Shown here piece by piece: positions 18,597-27,140 of a stretch of DNA of 64,000 nt. Source of the DNA: Oscillospiraceae bacterium (GTDB lineage Bacteria > Bacillota > Clostridia > Oscillospirales > Oscillospiraceae); NCBI GenBank assembly GCA_017440925.1, contig JAFSAP010000073.1:16343-80342 (forward strand), read 5' to 3'. Each line of letters begins with the position of its first letter. The stretch's first letter is position 1. Both the position numbers and the translations under genes were made by a program. Below the pieces are notes generated by a model, which was given only the letters and a program-made list of their open reading frames with translations, was not told where the DNA came from and did no database searches.

Positions 18597-20567
18597 ATGG
18601 ATCATTTTAAACTGGTATCGGAATATAAACCCTCCGGCGACCAGCCGGAGGCCATTGCAGGTCTGGTCAATGGTGTAAACTGGGGCCTGCGGGAACAGAC
18701 CCTTCTGGGTGTTACTGGTTCCGGTAAGACCTTTACCATGGCTTCCGTCATTGAAAAACTGAACCGCCCCACCTTGGTGCTGGCCCATAACAAGACTTTG
18801 GCTGCCCAGCTTTGCACCGAGTTCCGGGAATTTTTTCCGAACAATGCTGTGGAATATTTTATCTCCTATTACGATTATTACCAGCCGGAAGCCTATATTG
18901 CCCACACGGATACCTATATCGAAAAGGATGCCTCCATCAATGAGGAAATCGACCGCTTGCGGCATAGTGCGACCTCTGCCCTCTTTGAGCGGCGGGATGT
19001 GATCGTTGTCAGTTCTGTCAGTTGCCTCTATGGCTTGGGTGACCCCATCGACTATAAGAGTATGGTGATTTCCTTGCGGGTGGGGCAGGAGTATCCGCTG
19101 GATGATGTACTGCGGAAGTTGGCGGAGATCCGGTATGAGCGCAATGACCTGGATTTCTCCCGTAATAAATTCCGTCTCCGGGGAGATACGCTGGAGATTT
19201 ATCCGGCTTACTGGTCGGGAAGAGCCATCCGGGTGGAGTTTTTTGGAGATGAAGTGGATCGTATCAGCGAGATCAATGCAGTGTCCGGCATGGCGGAACG
19301 CTATGTGGATCATGTGGCAATTTATCCTGCCAGCCACTATGTTGCTTCCAAAGAAAAACTCCACCGTGCCATGCTGGAAATTCAGCGGGAATGCGATGAG
19401 CAGGTGGCTTTTTTTCGGGCAAAGGAGAAGCTGATCGAGGCTCAGAGGATTGCCCAGAGAACAGCCTATGATCTGGAGATGCTGACAGAGATCGGGTTCT
19501 GCAACGGTATTGAAAACTATTCCCGGGTGATCCAGGGCCGCGCCCCAGGCACGCCGCCCACCACATTGCTGGACTACTTCCCGGAAGATTTTCTTATGTT
19601 CATTGACGAAAGCCATGTGACGCTGCCTCAGTGCCGTGCTATGTATGCCGGAGACCGGAGCCGCAAAGACGCTTTGGTGAATTACGGTTTCCGCCTGCCC
19701 TCGGCTTACGATAACCGGCCCCTGAACTTCACGGAATTCGACAGCAAGATCAACCAGGTGATCTATGTTTCTGCAACACCTGCAGAGTATGAGCGCACCC
19801 GCTCCGGGCAGACCGTAGAACAGGTGATCCGTCCCACAGGTTTGCTGGATCCAATCGTGGAAGTCCGTCCTATAGAAGGACAGATCGATGATCTGATCGG
19901 CGAGATCAATGCACGGACGGCCCGGAATGAGCGGACACTGGTGACAACACTGACCAAAAAAATGGCAGAGGACTTGACGGTCTATCTGCAGAAAGCCGGG
20001 ATCAAGGTGCGCTATATGCACTCGGATATCGGTGCCATGGAACGTATGGAAATCATCCGTGATTTGCGCATGGCAAAATTTGATGTTCTGGTGGGAATCA
20101 ACCTGCTTCGTGAGGGTCTTGACTTGCCGGAAGTCAGTCTGGTGGCTATTCTGGATGCAGACAAGGAAGGTTTCCTGCGCAGTGAAACCAGTCTGATCCA
20201 GACCATCGGCCGTGCGGCAAGAAACGCAGACGGACGGGTCATTATGTATGCCGATGTGGTAACGCCTTCCATGCGTGCGGCGCTGGATGAAACTGAACGC
20301 CGCCGGGAGATCCAGGATGCCTACAATAAGGCCCACGGTATCGTACCCAAAACGGTTATCAAGTCTGTCCGCGACCTGATTGAAATATCTTCTCCCACGG
20401 CTGAACGAAAGGGCAGAACCGGCGTAAAGATGACAAAGGCAGAAAAGGAAAAGGAAATTGCCCGTCTGGAAAAGCAGATGAAGGAGGCAGCCCGTATGAT
20501 GGAATACGAGTATGCAGCGGTGCTGAGAGATCAGATCATCGAACTGCGTGGCAATGGACTGAAATAA
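18597..20567 (+). CDS. uvrB: Excinuclease ABC subunit B
   Basis: Damage-verification helicase-like subunit of nucleotide excision repair, 656 residues. Seen are Walker [11 protein letters not shown] near residue 37, the beta-hairpin [10 protein letters not shown] that clamps DNA, Walker [12 protein letters not shown], helicase motifs [15 protein letters not shown] and QTIGRAARN, and the C-terminal UVR domain (residues about 618-652, [15 protein letters not shown]) that binds UvrC. It begins ten bases after radC behind an AAGGAGGG site that overlaps the radC stop codon. Confidence 0.97.
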   Translation: MDHFKLVSEYKPSGDQPEAIAGLVNGVNWGLREQTLLGVTGSGKTFTMASVIEKLNRPTLVLAHNKTLAAQLCTEFREFFPNNAVEYFISYYDYYQPEAYIAHTDTYIEKDASINEEIDRLRHSATSALFERRDVIVVSSVSCLYGLGDPIDYKSMVISLRVGQEYPLDDVLRKLAEIRYERNDLDFSRNKFRLRGDTLEIYPAYWSGRAIRVEFFGDEVDRISEINAVSGMAERYVDHVAIYPASHYVASKEKLHRAMLEIQRECDEQVAFFRAKEKLIEAQRIAQRTAYDLEMLTEIGFCNGIENYSRVIQGRAPGTPPTTLLDYFPEDFLMFIDESHVTLPQCRAMYAGDRSRKDALVNYGFRLPSAYDNRPLNFTEFDSKINQVIYVSATPAEYERTRSGQTVEQVIRPTGLLDPIVEVRPIEGQIDDLIGEINARTARNERTLVTTLTKKMAEDLTVYLQKAGIKVRYMHSDIGAMERMEIIRDLRMAKFDVLVGINLLREGLDLPEVSLVAILDADKEGFLRSETSLIQTIGRAARNADGRVIMYADVVTPSMRAALDETERRREIQDAYNKAHGIVPKTVIKSVRDLIEISSPTAERKGRTGVKMTKAEKEKEIARLEKQMKEAARMMEYEYAAVLRDQIIELRGNGLK

Positions 20568-20598
20568 AAACAGGGCCTCCGGAGAAATCCGGAGGCCC
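20566..20598. terminator. Terminator between uvrB and the convergent PH-like gene
   Basis: GGGCCTCCGG (20573-20582) pairs with CCGGAGGCCC (20589-20598); the A run on the left becomes a U tract for the minus-strand gene. Confidence 0.85.
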
Positions 20599-20605
20599 AT
20601 AGTAT

Positions 20606-21031
20606 TTACTTTGCAAGATATGTCTGGAGTGTTTCAAAAAGTGCTTCGGTGGTTTCATCATCCTTGCGGCTGAATACCAAAGTGCGTCCGTCTTCAATTT
20701 TCAGCAGGATGCAGTTATCGGTATCGGGGTCGATACAGGTGGTGTATTCGCCCCAGGCCTCGTTTTTCCAGACACCGGTGCGGACGGTGTCGTCATCAAA
20801 GCTGTCCGATACTTCTTCGCCGCTTTCTTCCATGGCGGTCAGCTCAGCAGACTGGATATCCTCATAATGGATATCCATGGCATAGCGCCGGGCTTTGACA
20901 AATACGGACTCCTCGTAAAAGGTGACTTTTACCACATTGCCGGACTGCCAGAATGCGAAAACCAGCATCAGTGCCACAAGACCAATGGCAAAAAGAATAT
21001 GCTTGATGGAAAAATAATCGCGGAATTTCAT
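20606..21031 (-). CDS. Small membrane-anchored PH-domain-like protein
   Basis: A 141-residue protein with one N-terminal membrane helix (residues about 10-28, ILFAIGLVALMLVFAFW) and a globular part rich in beta strands, with the pattern of bacterial PH/DUF domains: 'V-K-V-T-F-Y-E-E-S...A-M-D-I-H-Y-E-D-I-Q-S-A-E-L' and a closing helix EALFETLQTYLAK. No catalytic motif is visible and I do not know its function. The ATG at 21031 was chosen because it directly precedes the membrane helix; the longer frame would add 16 residues with no ribosome site. Single gene between two terminators. Confidence 0.7.
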   Translation of the reverse strand: MKFRDYFSIKHILFAIGLVALMLVFAFWQSGNVVKVTFYEESVFVKARRYAMDIHYEDIQSAELTAMEESGEEVSDSFDDDTVRTGVWKNEAWGEYTTCIDPDTDNCILLKIEDGRTLVFSRKDDETTEALFETLQTYLAK

Positions 21032-21109
21032 GGGAATGTAACCTGCCTTATGTAATGAATTATTGGTATTATAACACATTCTGCCAGATATGCAAATAGA
21101 AAAAGCCAG

Positions 21110-21141
21110 AAAAAATCCCCTCCGGATAAACCGGAGGGGAT
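21110..21141 (-). terminator. Terminator of the GPH symporter gene
   Basis: ATCCCCTCCGG (21115-21125) pairs with CCGGAGGGGAT (21131-21141); read on the minus strand it ends in a U run. Confidence 0.9.
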
Positions 21142-21177
21142 ACTGTGAATCAGATCAGATTCGGTAAGGCAGGGAGA

Positions 21178-22590
21178 TTAGGCCTTGCGAGCAGCCAGGT
21201 CTTCCTGAACCTTTGCCAGAGTCTTCTTGTCCAGGTTGTAAACCAGAGCCAGGCCGACAAACTGAATGAGACCAGCAACAACATAGAATGCAGCAGCCTG
21301 GTAACGCATACGCAGAGCGATCTCGAAGGTCTGGTTGCCGCCGTTGGCCTCAACGAAGCCCAGAGCAGCAGCGACGAACAGGCCGAGGGAGGGGCCAACG
21401 CCCTGTGCCAGCTTACGGAAGAAGGAGTGCAGAGCATAGGTGGTGCCTTCCTCGCGGACGCCGAACTTCCACTCGCCGTAGTCCATGGCGTCTGCCATCA
21501 GAGACCAAGACACGCACTGATAGATACCGCCGCCGATACCGGCAATCAGCTGACCGCCGACCCACATGAACATACCCTTGTTGTCGGGGCTGATGGGCAG
21601 GATCAGCAGAGCAACGTAGCCCACCAGAGCAACGATGGTGCCAACAGTGACAGCTTCCTTCTTGCCGAACTTGTCAACGATCTTACGGATAAAGGGCATG
21701 AAAGCGAACATGGGCAGCATCTGGATGATCTGCATAATGCCGGAGATCTGAGCATTGTGGAAGTAGGACTGGAACATTGCGGTGGTAGCGTAGGAGGAGC
21801 CGTACATACCGATGAACATACCGACAGGAGCCAGAGTAGCACCGACGGCAGCGCGGTTCTTCATGAAGGAACCGAAAGCCTTGAAGACGTTGAACTTGGG
21901 AGCCTCTTCTTCATTGCACTTGACATCAGCTTCAACACGGATGACAGTGTTCTTGATCATGTACTGGAAGCAGATGAAGCCGATACCGCCCATGACCAGA
22001 GCAGCCCAGAACACGGCATTGCCCTTCAGGTTGTTGTTGGAGTCATAGATCAGGAAGGGCAGGATAGCCATAGGCAGCATGTTGCCCACCATGGAACCGA
22101 CGGAACGGAAGCTGGACAGCATAGCGCGGTCACCGGCGTCGGTGGTGATCAGGGACAGCAGGGAGCCATAGGGAACGTTTGCGATGGTGTAGAAAGCATC
22201 CCACAGAATGTAGCCCACGACGAACAGGACATACTTCATGACCATGGGAGCATTGGGGAAGGGCAGGAACATAGCAGCGCCGGCCACCAGCAGACCGATG
22301 GAACCAACCCAGATGTACTGCAGGAACTTGTTGCGCTTGTAGGTCTTCTTGTCAGCGTCGACCATGGAGCCGATGACGGGGTCATTGATTGCGTCCCAGA
22401 CCTGCACGATGAGCATCAGGATGCCCATAGCAGCCATGGAAACACCCATGTACTGGGTCCAGAAAATCTGAACAGTGTTCTTCAGAGCAAAGCTCATGTT
22501 ACAGCCCAGGTCGCCTGCAGCATAAGCCAGATTGTCGCGCATACCAAACTTACGGTAGCCGCGCTCGTCCAGTTGGACAGTTTTTGCCAT
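21178..22590 (-). CDS. Glycoside/hexuronide:cation symporter (GPH family, MFS)
   Basis: A 470-residue transporter with about 12 hydrophobic helices, matching the GPH (MelB/UidB-like) family: the N-terminal NLAYAAGDLGCNMSFAL region and the loop after helix 2, NDPVIGSMVDADKKT, are hallmarks. Such proteins import glycosides or uronides with H+ or Na+. The ATG at 22590 has AAGGAGG at good spacing; upstream codons in frame lack one. It is divergent from a TetR regulator and 1 kb from a GH79-like glycosidase, so the likely cargo is a glucuronide, but the substrate cannot be read from the sequence. Confidence 0.88.
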   Translation of the reverse strand: MAKTVQLDERGYRKFGMRDNLAYAAGDLGCNMSFALKNTVQIFWTQYMGVSMAAMGILMLIVQVWDAINDPVIGSMVDADKKTYKRNKFLQYIWVGSIGLLVAGAAMFLPFPNAPMVMKYVLFVVGYILWDAFYTIANVPYGSLLSLITTDAGDRAMLSSFRSVGSMVGNMLPMAILPFLIYDSNNNLKGNAVFWAALVMGGIGFICFQYMIKNTVIRVEADVKCNEEEAPKFNVFKAFGSFMKNRAAVGATLAPVGMFIGMYGSSYATTAMFQSYFHNAQISGIMQIIQMLPMFAFMPFIRKIVDKFGKKEAVTVGTIVALVGYVALLILPISPDNKGMFMWVGGQLIAGIGGGIYQCVSWSLMADAMDYGEWKFGVREEGTTYALHSFFRKLAQGVGPSLGLFVAAALGFVEANGGNQTFEIALRMRYQAAAFYVVAGLIQFVGLALVYNLDKKTLAKVQEDLAARKA

Positions 22591-22753
22591 AATTCTTCCT
22601 CCTTGAATTTCACGAAGCATCATCGAGTGATATTCGCTTCAATATACCAATTATAAATGATGAACAAATTATTAAAAAGGGTCAAAAGGCGATTTTTGTG
22701 TCACAGGCTAATAATTTATATATGCTGATATTTGTGTGTTTTTAACAAAACAG

Positions 22754-22787
22754 TTGATTTTTTTTGGAAACCCTTTATAATTATAAA
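22754..22787 (+). promoter_or_regulatory. Promoter of the TetR gene with a palindrome on its -10
   Basis: TTGATT at 22754, 16-bp spacer, TATAAT at 22776. The -10 lies inside the perfect 14-bp palindrome TTTATAATTATAAA (22774-22787), a plausible autoregulatory operator. A related half-site (ATTATAAAT) occurs at 22650 before the divergent symporter. Confidence 0.55.
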
Positions 22788-22820
22788 TAACCTGTAATAA
22801 ATGCACTAGGGGGATGCTTT

Positions 22821-23399
22821 GTGTACAAACTATGCAAAACCGAACAGTCTGCAGCCCGTCAACGGGAGCTGGAGCAGAGCCTGAGCGCACTGATGAATAC
22901 CTGCCGGTATGAAGAAATCACGGTCAGCGATTTCTGCGTCCATGCGGGCATCCCCCGGAAAGCCTTTTACCGCTATTTTTCCAGCAAGGACGGGGCGCTG
23001 TATGCGCTGCTGGATCATACCCTGCAGGAATATGAAGTGTATGAGGTGCCTTATTCACCCGGAGAACGCCGTTCCCTGCTGCGGGATCTGGAAGGATTTT
23101 TTATTTTCTGGAAGGAACAGAAGACCCTGCTGGATGGTTTGGCGCACAGCGGCCTCAGCGGTATTCTGATGGAGCGGGCCATCAGCTATGTTACCCGAAA
23201 TGCCCTTCTGACCCAGCTTCTGCCGGAGGAGGATCCCAAAACCCGGGATCATATTGCCCGGTTCTGCACCTGCGGCCTAATGATCATGATGGTGAACTGG
23301 CATCATGAGGGCTACCGGGAAAGTACGCTGGAGATGGCACAGGTGGCAGTTCGCCTGGTGACACAGCCTCTGTTTCCGGCATTGAAAAATTTGCTGTAA
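22821..23399 (+). CDS. TetR/AcrR family transcriptional regulator
   Basis: A 192-residue regulator. The N-terminal HTH is clear at residues about 14-60: EQSLSALMNTCRYEEITVSD (in part), then FCVHAGIPRKAFYRYFSSKD, the TetR recognition helix. The C-terminal helical ligand domain is not like any I recognise. The start is GTG at 22821 behind AGGGGGATG. Being divergent from the GPH symporter and upstream of the glycosidase, it probably represses both until a sugar-derived ligand is present; this is inferred from position and from the shared AT-rich palindromes at the promoters. Confidence 0.88.
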   Translation: MYKLCKTEQSAARQRELEQSLSALMNTCRYEEITVSDFCVHAGIPRKAFYRYFSSKDGALYALLDHTLQEYEVYEVPYSPGERRSLLRDLEGFFIFWKEQKTLLDGLAHSGLSGILMERAISYVTRNALLTQLLPEEDPKTRDHIARFCTCGLMIMMVNWHHEGYRESTLEMAQVAVRLVTQPLFPALKNLL

Positions 23400-23406
23400 T
23401 ATGGTT

Positions 23407-23449
23407 CCCTGGCTTTGTGGATTATACGCAAAGCCGGGGATGTTTTTTT
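23407..23449 (+). terminator. Terminator of the TetR gene
   Basis: GGCTTTG (23411-23417) pairs with CAAAGCC (23429-23435), extended by CC/GG, followed by seven T. Confidence 0.8.
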
Positions 23450-23483
23450 GTTCTTCCCTGTCACAACTGAGGCAGTTTGGCCC

Positions 23484-23515
23484 TTTCCACAGATTTGTGT
23501 GTTTATTATAATAAA
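23484..23515 (+). promoter_or_regulatory. Promoter of the glycosidase gene with a palindrome on its -10
   Basis: TTTCCA at 23484, 17-bp spacer, TATAAT at 23507. The -10 is inside the perfect 14-bp palindrome TTTATTATAATAAA (23502-23515), arranged like the one at the TetR promoter. Confidence 0.55.
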
Positions 23516-23571
23516 TCTATCAGGATATTTACAACCTGAAATTCTTGGTAATTTAAGGAGAGTTGATTCCA

Positions 23572-25065
23572 ATGGCTCAATTTGTAAAGCTCCAGGCATC
23601 CGGTCTGGAAAAGCTCCGTGAAATGGACGAGCGTCTTGTTTCTTATAATGTGGAAATGACAGAAGTTACCGGCGGTACCTTCTGGAAGGCTTATACCGAT
23701 GCACAGGTGGACGGCACCGAAGAATTCCCCGTGATCTCCGACTGGCAGAATATGGGCAACCTGCAGCAGTGGTACGATCCCATTGATACCAAGAATCCCC
23801 GGCTTATCAAGCTGGCCAAGGAACTGGGCACTGCCTGGGTCCGTGTTTCCGGAACCTGGGCCAACAAGACCTATTATGACTTTGACGGCCATTGCAACGG
23901 CAAGGTGCCCGAGGGCTTCCAGAACCTGCTGACCAAGGATCAGTGGCTGAGCCTGCTGGACTTTGTCAAGGCCATTGACGGAAAGCTGCTGGTTTCCATC
24001 GCAAACTGCCCCGGTATCCATGCCGCCGATGAACCCATGCCTTTCGAGCAGGCAGACCTGCTGTTCAGAACCTCCAAGGAATATGGTGTGCCGATCTCCG
24101 CTGCAGAGTTCACCAATGAACCCAATCTGATCGCCCTCAGTGGCTTGCCCCAGGGCTACACGGCTGCTGACCATGCCCGTGACAATGACCTATTTGGTGC
24201 CTGGCTGAAGGAGAACTATCCCGAGTGCCTGTTTGTAGGCCCCTGTACTGTTGGCGATATCAACCTGTTTGGTGCTCTGGAAGGCGCTGGCGGTGGTATG
24301 GCTGCCGGTTATGAGATCGTCACCACCGAAGCCCTGCTGGGTGAGTATAAGTCCAAGCTGGATGTGTTCAGCTATCATTATTATAATGGTGTTTCTGAGC
24401 GCGGCGCAGCTATGGGTGGTCACTGGCCCTATGAGGCAGCGTTGACCGAGCAATACCTGGAAGTTGCAGGCAACTGCGCCCGTCAGTATATCGCCCGCCG
24501 CGACAAGTATGTTCCCGGCGGCCAGATGTGGGTCACGGAATCCGGCGATGCCGGCTGCGGCGGCAATACCTGGGCTTCCACCTATGTGGATGTTCCACGT
24601 ACACTGAATGAGCTGGGCGATTTCTCCACCGTGACTGACGGCGTAATCTTCCACAATACCCTGGCTTCTTCTGACTATGGCTTCCTGAAGCATGGAACCT
24701 TCGAGCCCCGTCCCAATTATTTTGCAGTCCTGCTGTGGAACCGTCTGATGGGCCCTGCTGTCTATACTTCCGGCGAACCCATCCGTGAGGGTGCCCATGT
24801 CTATGCCCATTCCCGCAAGGATGGTAAGGACGGCTATGTTTACCTGGTCATCAACAATTCTGCTGAGACCACCACTGTGGAACTGCCCAAGCAGGCAGAT
24901 GCCTACATCCTTACCGGCAACGGCAAGATGCGCTCCCGCACCATGCTTTTAAATGGTAAGGAACTCCTGCTGGGTGAAAATGACGAACTGCCTGAACTGA
25001 CCTCCGTCAGCGTTTCCGGTACTGTGGAACTGGCTGCCGGTTCCTGCGCATTCTTTGTTCTGTAA
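23572..25065 (+). CDS. GH79-like glycoside hydrolase (putative beta-glucuronidase)
   Basis: A 497-residue clan GH-A type enzyme with no signal peptide, so cytoplasmic. The (beta/alpha)8 domain carries the acid/base motif EFTNEPN near residue 184 and a nucleophile motif MWVTESGDAGCGG near 320, which resembles the 'W-L-G-E-T-S-x-x-x-G-G' of heparanase/GH79 enzymes. Residues about 400-497 form a C-terminal beta-sandwich ending in SVSGTVELAAGSCAFFVL. The ATG at 23572 has AAGGAG eleven bases upstream; a TTG nearer that site is less likely. With a GPH symporter next door and uxuA/uxuB 8 kb away, hydrolysis of imported glucuronides fits best. GH39 or another GH-A family remains possible. Confidence 0.75.
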   Translation: MAQFVKLQASGLEKLREMDERLVSYNVEMTEVTGGTFWKAYTDAQVDGTEEFPVISDWQNMGNLQQWYDPIDTKNPRLIKLAKELGTAWVRVSGTWANKTYYDFDGHCNGKVPEGFQNLLTKDQWLSLLDFVKAIDGKLLVSIANCPGIHAADEPMPFEQADLLFRTSKEYGVPISAAEFTNEPNLIALSGLPQGYTAADHARDNDLFGAWLKENYPECLFVGPCTVGDINLFGALEGAGGGMAAGYEIVTTEALLGEYKSKLDVFSYHYYNGVSERGAAMGGHWPYEAALTEQYLEVAGNCARQYIARRDKYVPGGQMWVTESGDAGCGGNTWASTYVDVPRTLNELGDFSTVTDGVIFHNTLASSDYGFLKHGTFEPRPNYFAVLLWNRLMGPAVYTSGEPIREGAHVYAHSRKDGKDGYVYLVINNSAETTTVELPKQADAYILTGNGKMRSRTMLLNGKELLLGENDELPELTSVSVSGTVELAAGSCAFFVL

Positions 25066-25081
25066 CCCTTTTCAAAGCAAG

Positions 25082-25117
25082 AGGCCCCGCCAACCGGCGG
25101 GGCCTTGTTTGTTTTAT
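25082..25117. terminator. Terminator between the glycosidase and mtn
   Basis: AGGCCCCGCC (25082-25091) pairs with GGCGGGGCCT (25096-25105), followed by TGTTTGTTTT. Confidence 0.9.
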
Positions 25118-25821
25118 TCCGATGCTTTCAGCTGCCGGGCCAGATGCCGGGTGACTTCGGCACAGCGGTGGGCAGCAATGCGTTCAAAGGTGGGGTAATC
25201 CATTTCTGCACTGTCATCAGCCTTATCGGAAATAGCCCGCAGGATCACAAAGGGAATGCTGTTGCGGTACGCTGTCTGGGCAATGGCGGCACCCTCCATT
25301 TCGGTGCACAGCCCCTGGGTGTTGGCGATGATCCGTTCTTTGACTTCCTTCACGGCAACGAACTGGTCGCCGGAAGCGACACGGCCGATTTTGGTATGAC
25401 CGGGATTGACAGTTTCTGCGGCTTCAAAAGCGAAATTGACCAACGTATCATCGGCAGGGAAAGCAATCACATCCATGCCGGGGACTTTGCCGAAGGGATA
25501 ACCGAAATGCACTGCGTCCACATCGTGGTACATGGCGTCACGGCTCACCACCAGGTCACCGATATCCAGCTCAGCACATAATGAGCCTGCAATACCTGTG
25601 TTTACCAGATGGGTCACGCTGTACAGGTCACAAAGAACCTGGGCGCACATGGCGGCATTGACCTTGCCGACACCGCACTGGACGATAACAGCAGGCAGTC
25701 CTTCCAGGATACCTTCATAGAATGTGGAGCCAGCCTTGTGCAGCTCCTTTTTATTTTCCATAAGTGCCAGCAGGGTTTCCACTTCCTCCTGCATGGCGCC
25801 GATAATACCGAGTTTTGTCAT
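25114..25821 (-). CDS. mtnN: 5'-methylthioadenosine/S-adenosylhomocysteine nucleosidase
   Basis: Splits MTA and SAH to adenine and the thioribose; 235 residues. Motifs: GIIGAMQEEVE at the N-terminus with the catalytic Glu, VNTGIAGSL for ribose binding, SGDQFV near 150 and CTEMEGAAIAQ holding the Met-Glu pair, then RAISDKADDSA with the catalytic Asp. The start at 25821 has a GGAGG site; the frame extends upstream into a REP-like repeat and is not used. It lies downstream of luxS on the same strand, giving the two steps SAH to S-ribosylhomocysteine to homocysteine plus DPD. Confidence 0.95.
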   Translation of the reverse strand: MTKLGIIGAMQEEVETLLALMENKKELHKAGSTFYEGILEGLPAVIVQCGVGKVNAAMCAQVLCDLYSVTHLVNTGIAGSLCAELDIGDLVVSRDAMYHDVDAVHFGYPFGKVPGMDVIAFPADDTLVNFAFEAAETVNPGHTKIGRVASGDQFVAVKEVKERIIANTQGLCTEMEGAAIAQTAYRNSIPFVILRAISDKADDSAEMDYPTFERIAAHRCAEVTRHLARQLKASE

Positions 25822-25849
25822 GTTGTTCCTCCACATTTCGAGTTTATGT

Positions 25850-25892
25850 GTCATTGCGAGCCATCCCGCAGGATGGCGTGGCAATCTCCGAC
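25850..25892. repeat. REP-like hairpin element with CATTGCGAG / GGCAATCTC ends
   Basis: The segment reads GTCATTGCGAG, then CCATCC-CGCA-GGATGG, then CGTGGCAATCTCCGAC. The inner 6-bp arms and the outer ATTGC/GCAAT pair form a stem with an internal bulge. Intergenic repeats with these same ends (TCATTGCGAG...GGCAATC) occur in many bacterial genomes. It is the only copy noticed here and lies between luxS and mtnN. Confidence 0.7.
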
Positions 25893-25905
25893 GTAAATTA
25901 TGAGA

Positions 25906-26382
25906 TCATTCGGGATAGACAAGCCGACTGTCATCAATATCCTCCAGCAGTGCGGTGTATTTTCTGCCCCAGTAATTTGCCATGGGCAGATTCATATCCA
26001 GGTAATTTCCACAGTCCTTGGCGCTGGCACCGGGAACATCTCCACGGAAATCCCGGATAAACCGGAAGCAGTCTGTCACCAGAGTCAGCACATCCCGGGA
26101 GGCAAGGTCGCCTGCCATCAGCAGATAGAAACCGGTACGGCAGCCCATGGGCCCGAAATATATGACCTTATCCTTCCATTTCGGTTCGTTGCGCAGGAAA
26201 GTGGCGGCCAGATGCTCTATGGTATGGATTTCCGCGGTGTTCATCACCGGCTCGTCGTTGGGTTTGGTGAGCCGCAAGTCAAAGGTAGTGACGGTCTCGG
26301 CACCGATTTTGTCCTTCCGGGAAACATACAGGCCAGGCTGCAGTTTGATGTGGTCAATGGTAAAGCTTGTAATTTTTTCCAT
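25906..26382 (-). CDS. luxS: S-ribosylhomocysteine lyase (AI-2 synthase)
   Basis: Cleaves S-ribosylhomocysteine to homocysteine and DPD, the precursor of autoinducer 2; 158 residues. The metal site is intact: HTIEH supplies two His and the Cys of DCGNY is the third ligand; the catalytic Cys lies in GPMGCRTGFYL. The ATG at 26382 has an AGGAG site overlapping the stop of the upstream LOR gene; an upstream extension of the frame starts inside that gene and is not used. With mtnN it forms the two-step SAH detoxification route of the activated methyl cycle. Confidence 0.96.
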   Translation of the reverse strand: MEKITSFTIDHIKLQPGLYVSRKDKIGAETVTTFDLRLTKPNDEPVMNTAEIHTIEHLAATFLRNEPKWKDKVIYFGPMGCRTGFYLLMAGDLASRDVLTLVTDCFRFIRDFRGDVPGASAKDCGNYLDMNLPMANYWGRKYTALLEDIDDSRLVYPE

Positions 26383-26392
26383 ATTAAGTCTC

Positions 26393-26869
26393 CTAATCGT
26401 CATGGCTGCAGTTGGCGGCATCGATGGCCAGCACCAGCAGCAGGCCGGGCATTTCGTTGGCAGGATTGGCATAATGCAGGGTGTAGGTGTCTGAAAAATT
26501 CCAAAGTTCCTTGGTTATGGACATGATCTCAAGATTTCCCTGCATCACCCGGTAATCCCAGCCTAGAAAGTTGCCTTCCACATCCCAGCCCAGGTAATCC
26601 ACCTCATAATTCTGCCGCAGCAGCGTAAACTTTTTTCGAATGGTGCCAAGGATACGGCCATCCATTTCGATTTCAAAAGTAGGGAGCAGGGAAAACAGCT
26701 TCTGCCGGATGGCACCAACTTCCCGGCCGGAATGTTTTTCAAAAACATGAATGGCATGGGTTAGGGAGAAAAATTCTGCCTTGACTTCATATCTTGCGCA
26801 ACCTGACATATCATAGACATCATAGCTGTCTGTCCAGGAGAAGATCCGCTGCCGGATCCGAAGTTCCAT
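26393..26869 (-). CDS. LURP-one-related (LOR/YxjI-like) protein
   Basis: A 158-residue protein of the LOR family, a beta-barrel with a central helix related to Tubby and scramblase folds. The pattern is seen in MELRIRQRIFSWTDSYDVYD, the repeated 'E-V-G-A-I-R-Q-K' and 'I-L-G-T-I-R-K-K' strands, and GLLLVLAIDA at the C-terminus, the hydrophobic helix typical of the family. The function of bacterial members is unknown. The ATG at 26869 has AAAGGAGG at ideal spacing. Its stop is ten bases before luxS and forms part of the luxS ribosome site, so the two are co-translated. Confidence 0.85.
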   Translation of the reverse strand: MELRIRQRIFSWTDSYDVYDMSGCARYEVKAEFFSLTHAIHVFEKHSGREVGAIRQKLFSLLPTFEIEMDGRILGTIRKKFTLLRQNYEVDYLGWDVEGNFLGWDYRVMQGNLEIMSITKELWNFSDTYTLHYANPANEMPGLLLVLAIDAANCSHDD

Positions 26870-27077
26870 ATAACCAGCCTCCTTTCTGCCCATCATATCA
26901 CAGCGCATCCGCCATTGCAAGAAAAACCAAATGCAAGGCTTCTTTTAAGGTTTCTTTAAGGACAACTGCAGAAAACTGTCAAAAATACAATTTTTGGAAC
27001 ACAGAATCAAAGTTTTATGTAAATCCTTGCAGCTTTTTGGGGAATTGTTGTATTTTTATGAATTCTTCCGATTCGGC

Positions 27078-27106
27078 TTGCATTTTTTATCGAATAATGC
27101 TAGAAT
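27078..27106 (+). promoter_or_regulatory. Promoter of the deacetylase-like membrane protein gene
   Basis: TTGCAT at 27078, 17-bp spacer, TAGAAT at 27101 preceded by TGC (extended -10), 35 bases before the start codon. Confidence 0.7.
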
Positions 27107-27140
27107 ACTATTGACTATACCGTAAAGGCAGGGATATGCT

